From assembly GCA_964477685.1 (NCBI GenBank), contig CAYZHK010000027.1, positions 1-18,483 on the forward strand: a DNA stretch of 18,483 nucleotides. The letters run 5' to 3'. The DNA comes from JACTUC01 sp964477685 (lineage in GTDB: Archaea > Thermoproteota > Methanomethylicia > Methanomethylicales > Methanomethylicaceae). The first letter of the stretch is position 1. Every line of letters begins with the position of its first letter. The position numbers were made by a program, and so were the translations under genes. This document shows, one piece after another, positions 14,731-18,483 of the stretch. The notes under the pieces are model-generated. The model had not been told where the DNA came from, did not search any database, and worked only from the letters and a program-made list of their open reading frames with translations.

Positions 14731-15021
14731 ATGCCAAAGAAGAGGAAGAGCCGCGGAAGGACAAAAGGTTCCAAGGGCATGTCGTCAAGGGTCCAGTGCG
14801 ACGGCTGCGGCGCCTGGGTCCCGAGGGACAAGGCCATCAAGATCACAAAGCCTGTCTCTATTGTCGAGCCACAGCTCGCCAGGGACCTGGCAAAGCAGGG
14901 CGCCTTCATCTACAAGAGGATCGTCACCAAGTATTACTGTGTCTCCTGCGCAGTCTATCAGCACGTGGTCGGCCCAAGGTCCAAGGGCGAAAGGAAGACC
15001 GCCACCGACCTCAGGTACTGA
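14731..15021 (+). CDS. rps26e: 30S ribosomal protein S26e
   Basis: A 96-aa small-subunit ribosomal protein with the typical basic N-terminus MPKKRKSRGRTKGSKG and a zinc site of C23-x2-C26 and C70-x2-C73. It binds near the 3' end of 16S rRNA and the mRNA exit. S26e occurs in eukaryotes and in TACK and Asgard archaea but is generally missing from Euryarchaeota, so it is the best single taxonomic marker here. The start at 14731 is chosen over the GTG at 14683 and the ATG at 14725 from family length and ribosome-site spacing. trmY begins 12 nt downstream. Confidence 0.95.
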   Translation: MPKKRKSRGRTKGSKGMSSRVQCDGCGAWVPRDKAIKITKPVSIVEPQLARDLAKQGAFIYKRIVTKYYCVSCAVYQHVVGPRSKGERKTATDLRY

Positions 15022-15033
15022 GGCCGAATCAGA

Positions 15034-15609
15034 TTGCATAGGGCCTTCCTGCTAAAGGCCTCCGAGGGACGCAGTGCCCCCGATTTTTCTTTACAATCCT
15101 TAGCAGGATCCCCCGGCAGGACGGATCTCTTGGCGCGCTGCATTATTGCCACCTTCGGGATCCCCAGGGGCATAAGGAGGGACACCACACTGGAGATCAT
15201 TCTTGAGGGCATGCCGAACCCACCCATATCATTGACCTTCAACGGCAGTGAGCTCAAGAGGATCCCCTCTGGCGAATTGGACACTGCCGCCATCATCCAC
15301 AGCTGCCTTTCTGGGAATGCTGTCCAAGGAGTCAGCCTCAGGAGGAGGTCTTTCCCAGAGGCCGTCCGCAGGCTTGCCGACGATGGCCTCACACTCTACT
15401 ACCTCCACGAGAAGGGAAGAGACTCGAGGGACATCAGGTTCGCCGAGAAACCCGCCTTCATCCTGGGGGACCACAAGGGCCTCGATCCCTCCACTGAGCG
15501 GGACCTCGATGCTGCTGGGGCGGAGCGGGTCTCGGTTGGCCCGCATTCCTACCTGGCGAGCCACTGCATAACAGTGGTCAACTTCGAGCTCGACATGGTA
15601 AACCGTTAA
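15034..15609 (+). CDS. trmY: tRNA (pseudouridine(54)-N(1))-methyltransferase TrmY
   Basis: A 191-aa SPOUT-class methylase that converts pseudouridine 54 in the tRNA T loop to N1-methylpseudouridine in archaea, using S-adenosylmethionine. Family features: an N-terminal FSLQSLAGSPGRTDLLARC region, GIRRDT, FNGSELKRI, LYYLHEKGRDSRD, and the C-terminal trefoil-knot segment FILGDHKGL through AERVSVGPHSYLASHCITVVNFELD. TTG 15034 is the start: GAGG overlapping the S26e stop lies 10 nt before it, so translation is probably coupled with S26e. Confidence 0.94.
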   Translation: MHRAFLLKASEGRSAPDFSLQSLAGSPGRTDLLARCIIATFGIPRGIRRDTTLEIILEGMPNPPISLTFNGSELKRIPSGELDTAAIIHSCLSGNAVQGVSLRRRSFPEAVRRLADDGLTLYYLHEKGRDSRDIRFAEKPAFILGDHKGLDPSTERDLDAAGAERVSVGPHSYLASHCITVVNFELDMVNR

Positions 15610-15652
15610 ATCCTATGGGCTCATATTCTTTCAACCGGAGGAAAAGTGGGGG

Positions 15653-15970
15653 ATGGCTCTCGAGAGGCTGAAGGAAAAGCTGACGAAGGAGAACCTCTGG
15701 CTCTACATCCTCACGCTCCTGAAGGGCGGCCCCCTCTATGCCTATGAGATCCGGAGCAAGATTTCCAAGTCCTTCAGCTTCGAGCCCGCCATGATCACCA
15801 TCTATGTGGTCCTCTACAAGATGGAGCGGGAGGGTCTAGTCTCCAGCACATCCGAGAAGAGGGAGGGGACCAACGTCGTGAGGAGGTATTATGCCCCCAC
15901 CGTGACTGGGCTGCGGGCCTTGGAGGAGGGCAAGGCGGCCCTCAGGCGGACTATTGAGCTGGTGGGGTAG
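15653..15970 (+). CDS. PadR-family transcriptional regulator
   Basis: A 105-aa winged-helix DNA-binding protein. LYILTLLKGGPLYAYEIRSKISKSFSF forms the first helices; ITIYVVLYKMEREGLVSS is the recognition helix and wing lead-in; RRYYAPTVTGLRALEEGKAAL is the typical PadR wing and C-terminal helix. The length is that of the short PadR subfamily, without the extended dimer domain. GGAGG lies 11 nt before ATG 15653. It follows trmY by 43 nt on the same strand, and its 3' end overlaps the convergent phosphatidyltransferase gene by 20 nt. The target is unknown. Confidence 0.9.
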   Translation: MALERLKEKLTKENLWLYILTLLKGGPLYAYEIRSKISKSFSFEPAMITIYVVLYKMEREGLVSSTSEKREGTNVVRRYYAPTVTGLRALEEGKAALRRTIELVG

Positions 15971-16541
15971 TTTTTCCCAATTTCTTCCTGATGTGGTAAA
16001 GGCGCTGGAGTGCCGTTAAGTTCGCAAGGATCGCCAGAAGTATTATCCCTGCCCAGGTATACCCAATCAGGGCAGCCACAGTCAGCACTATTAACCTCTC
16101 TGCTCTCTCCATGATGCCCACCCCTGCCATCCATACGCCCTCGACCTCGCCCCTCGCCCTTACATAGCTGACTATGAATGACCCAATCATCGCCAGGATG
16201 CCCCAGAGCGGGTCGCAGAGGCCGCCCAGGATAATGGAGCCTATGATGGCCATGTCTGAATACCTGTCCAGCGTCGAGTCCAGCACGCCCCCGAACTTGG
16301 TGACCTTCCCCGAAACCTTTGCCACTGCGCCGTCAAGCACGTCGAAAAAGCCGGTTACCAGTATCAGCAGGCCGCCCCAGAAGGGCAGGGCCGAGTAGAA
16401 GAACCAGGCGGCGAGGAGGGAGAATGCGAACCCAATGACAGTGATCTGGTTTGGCGTGATCCCCGTCGATGCGACACCCCTGGCAATGGGTCTCATTGCT
16501 GACGAGAGCGCAGCTCTCAGACTGTTGAGCAAGCCAACCAT
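15951..16541 (-). CDS. CDP-alcohol phosphatidyltransferase, archaetidylinositol-phosphate-synthase type
   Basis: A 196-aa integral membrane enzyme of ether-lipid synthesis with about five or six hydrophobic segments. It transfers the CDP-archaeol lipid moiety to a polar alcohol, probably inositol-1-phosphate. The family motif is complete: D67-x2-D70-G71-x2-A74-K75, G84-x3-D88-x3-D92, with Lys in place of the usual Arg at 75, and TKFGGVLDSTLDRYSD as in archaeal PgsA/AIP synthases. The frame is open to GTG 16562, but ATG 16541 fits the TATA-like element at 16573-16586 and the usual N-terminus before TPNQIT. It is convergent with padR (20-nt overlap) and divergent from guaAB. Confidence 0.9.
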   Translation of the reverse strand: MVGLLNSLRAALSSAMRPIARGVASTGITPNQITVIGFAFSLLAAWFFYSALPFWGGLLILVTGFFDVLDGAVAKVSGKVTKFGGVLDSTLDRYSDMAIIGSIILGGLCDPLWGILAMIGSFIVSYVRARGEVEGVWMAGVGIMERAERLIVLTVAALIGYTWAGIILLAILANLTALQRLYHIRKKLGKTTPPAQ

Positions 16542-16572
16542 CCACCGAGCAGAATCAAACACTCTATGGTTA

Positions 16573-16600
16573 TCTTTAAGATTAAGTTTGCTAAAAACTA
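16573..16600. promoter_or_regulatory. Divergent promoter between the lipid enzyme and guaAB
   Basis: The AT-rich stretch TCTTTAAGATTAAGTTTGC reads as TATA-like on both strands: leftward toward ATG 16541 and rightward toward TTG 16611. Rightward initiation near 16603 would give an almost leaderless guaAB mRNA if TTG 16611 is the start. Confidence 0.45.
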
Positions 16601-16610
16601 CTATCGCACC

Positions 16611-17812
16611 TTGGGGGCAGCACTATCACCGACACCGGAGAAACCCGCGACCCTTCCCCGGGCGACTTCGACCCGGAGGAGTTCATCAGTATTAAGGTCG
16701 ATGAGATAAGGGGAATTGTTGGCAACTCGAGGGCTGCCATAGCAACCTCCGGCGGAGTGGACAGCACCGCATGCGCCGCCCTTGCCCACAGGGCCCTGGG
16801 AGACAGGCTGGTCTGTTTCTTCTTGGACACAGGCTTCATGAGGGAGGGCGAAGTTGAAGAGGTTGTTAGGCTCCTGGAGTCATTGGGGCTCCCCCTCCAG
16901 ACTCTGAGGGTGAGGGACAGGTTCATGGACTCGCTCAGGGGAAAGACTGATGCAGAGTCCAAGCGCCTTGCCTTCAGAGAGACCTTCTACACCATCCTGG
17001 GCGAGGCTGTGAAGGGGGCCGGCTGCGAGATCCTCATCCAGGGGACCATCGCCCCCGACTGGATAGAGACCTCAGGCGGGATAAAGACCCAGCACAACGT
17101 CTTGGAGCAACTCGGCGTAAACACCAAGGACCGGTTCGGCTTTAGGCTCTTGGAGCCTCTACTCGACCTCTACAAGGATCAGGTGAGGGCGGTCGCCCGC
17201 CACCTTGGCGTTAAGGAGGCCTCCGAAAGGCAGCCTTTCCCGGGGCCTGGCCTCCTCGTAAGATGCATCGGTGAGGTCAAGAAGGCGAAGCTTGAATCGC
17301 TGAGGAGGGCCACCACCATTGTTGAGAAGCATCTGGTCTCGCTGCCGTCCCCTCCGAAGCAGTACTTGGCGGCCATAGTCGAGGACGACCGCTCCCCTGC
17401 TGGGTCCGAGCTAGAGGGGGCACTGAAGAAGGTCATCCCGGCAGGGAGGGCCTTCTACCTGAAGGGCCTCGCCACAGGTGTCAAGGGCGATGATAGGGCC
17501 TACGGCAAGATCCTCCTCATCACCCGCGGCCCTCCTGATCCGAGTGACCAATTCGGGCTGCCCGAGAAGATGATCCATGCCGACAGGGGAATTGTCCGAG
17601 TGCTTTATGCCCTACCCGGACCCAGGAACCGGGGGGATTATGTGGTCATAGTCAGGGCGGTTGAGACCCGTGACTTTATGACTGTCAAGCCGTCGGTCAT
17701 ACCACCCAATGTCCTGAGGCCGATAGCTCTCGGTATCCTGAAGGACGAGCGTGTGTCGGTTGTGGCCTACGATCTGACATCGAAGCCTCCTGCCACGGTG
17801 GAATTCGAGTAG
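16611..17812 (+). CDS. guaAB: GMP synthase ATP-pyrophosphatase subunit (start disrupted)
   Basis: This subunit adenylates XMP and uses ammonia from the partner subunit to make GMP. It shows the PP-loop SGGVDST, LDTGFMREGE, QGTIAPDWIE, the dimerisation-domain signature RQPFPGPGLLVR, and a C-terminus ending KPPATVEFE. The first ATG/GTG/TTG in its frame is GTG 16757, inside the PP-loop, so it cannot be the true start. Upstream in frame, FDPEEFISIKVDEIRGIVG (about 16667-16723) matches the conserved archaeal N-terminus (MFDPxxFI). No ordinary start codon exists between the TAA at 16592 and the PP-loop. One added G in the G5 run at 16613-16617 would join TTG 16611 to this frame. That repair is assumed in the start given here. 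Confidence 0.9.
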
Positions 17813-17820
17813 GTGTTTCC

Positions 17821-18384
17821 ATGAATATCCCTGTCGTCTTCATGGGCGGCCAGTACAATCACCTCATAGTGAGGGCGCTGAAGGAGCTTGGAGTGGAGAG
17901 CAGACTCATCCCCCCCTCGACACCGCTGGAGGCCCTAAAGGTGGACGGCCTCATCATGGGGGGAGGTCCCCGCAGCGTCAGCGACGGGCTGGAGAAGTTT
18001 GGCGCGATGCCAGGCGTCATCCGGGGATGCCCATCCCCCCTCCTGGGTATTTGCCTCTCCCACCAGCTCATCGGCAAGGTGATGGGCGGAGAGGTGGTGA
18101 AGGGGCGCCTGCCGGAATATGGTAAGACCGTCATCAGGGTCATCGACGAGGACGACATTCTGCGGGGGATAGGGCCGAGGTTTACTGCCTGGGCCTCGCA
18201 CAACGACGAGGTCCAGAAGAACCACGGGAATTTCGCCATTCTCGCCGACAGCGAATACTGCGGGGTTGAGGCCCTCAAGGTGGATGGCAGGGCGGTCTAT
18301 GGCGTCCAGTTCCATGTAGAGGTTGCCGATACGCCCATGGGCAAGCATATCCTCAGGAACTTCATATCCCTCTACAGGTCATGA
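17821..18384 (+). CDS. guaAA: GMP synthase glutamine amidotransferase subunit
   Basis: A 187-aa class I glutamine amidotransferase that feeds ammonia to GuaAB. The catalytic triad is present: C78 in LGICLSHQL, and H165 and E167 in GVQFHVEV. Two positions differ from the usual archaeal sequence: Ser80 where the nucleophile elbow normally has Gly (GxCxG), and Val166 where HPE is normal. GGG at 47-49 and SHNDEV are as expected. It lies 8 nt after guaAB on the same strand, clearly one operon. Two-subunit GMP synthetase is common in archaea. Confidence 0.95.
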   Translation: MNIPVVFMGGQYNHLIVRALKELGVESRLIPPSTPLEALKVDGLIMGGGPRSVSDGLEKFGAMPGVIRGCPSPLLGICLSHQLIGKVMGGEVVKGRLPEYGKTVIRVIDEDDILRGIGPRFTAWASHNDEVQKNHGNFAILADSEYCGVEALKVDGRAVYGVQFHVEVADTPMGKHILRNFISLYRS

Positions 18385-18483
18385 ATTTTTAAAACCTCTC
18401 AATCATTTTTTTGTTCACTTTTAAAGTAGACGTTAAGTGTGTAAAGTGGGCAGTTGAATTTACTTAATATTATGTACTTATTG
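18385..18483. other. AT-rich intergenic end: possible terminator and next promoter
   Basis: After guaAA comes a T7 run (18406-18412) that could end transcription. Then the 11-bp palindrome ACTTTTAAAGT (18417-18427) also looks like a TATA box. GTTAAGTGT (18432-18440) and TTAATATTATG follow. No gene is visible before the window ends. Confidence 0.4.

Noticed and set aside
15078..15086. T-run inside trmY as a terminator
   Set aside because: It lies within an intact coding sequence and has no associated gene end.

Overview
This window is archaeal. Ribosomal protein S26e, a crenarchaeal-style PolB1 DNA polymerase, a TackOD1-like zinc-ribbon protein, GatDE, the tRNA methylase TrmY, a split GMP synthetase, an archaeal ThrRS and a tRNA intron with a bulge-helix-bulge motif all fit a TACK-lineage (Thermoproteota-like) archaeon. 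Codons are G/C-rich in the third position, and AGG is favoured for Arg. I cannot name the genus from sequence alone. A run of exactly 100 N flanked by identical 41-bp ends, plus broken frames at short homopolymers, indicates a draft (probably metagenome-derived) assembly.

Layout, left: a minus-strand tRNA-Arg(GCG) with a 28-nt non-canonical intron; a 71-aa zinc-finger-like protein and the replicative DNA polymerase B on the plus strand; and a probable 53-aa minus-strand gene convergent with polB. Next come threonyl-tRNA synthetase, a thioredoxin-like protein without a CxxC, and a DUF2286-like acidic-tailed protein. A 373-bp gene-poor stretch follows. It holds several inverted repeats and a short, compositionally odd open frame, and it leads into a zinc-ribbon protein with a nuclease-like domain whose gene is split by the N gap.

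Layout, middle (minus strand): universal stress protein (frame-broken twice), then gatD and gatE (Glu-tRNA(Gln) amidotransferase, 2 nt apart), then glmS with its own promoter. 

Layout, right: an ion-transporter-superfamily permease (ArsB/NhaD/CitM type) divergent from the usp remnant; rpS26e-trmY-padR on the plus strand; a CDP-alcohol phosphatidyltransferase (archaetidylinositol-phosphate synthase type) convergent with padR; then divergently the two GMP synthetase subunits, guaAB and guaAA. The guaAB frame has no ordinary start codon, which a single extra G in a G5 run would repair.

The genes are mostly informational (replication, tRNA charging and modification, ribosome) with amide-transfer metabolism: GlmS, GatDE and GMP synthetase each hydrolyse Gln or Asn. 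I found no CRISPR array, prophage, toxin-antitoxin pair or clear defence system. The most useful observations are the tRNA intron, the collapsible assembly gap, the double-frameshifted usp gene, the guaAB start problem, and the palindrome-rich region before the zinc-ribbon gene.
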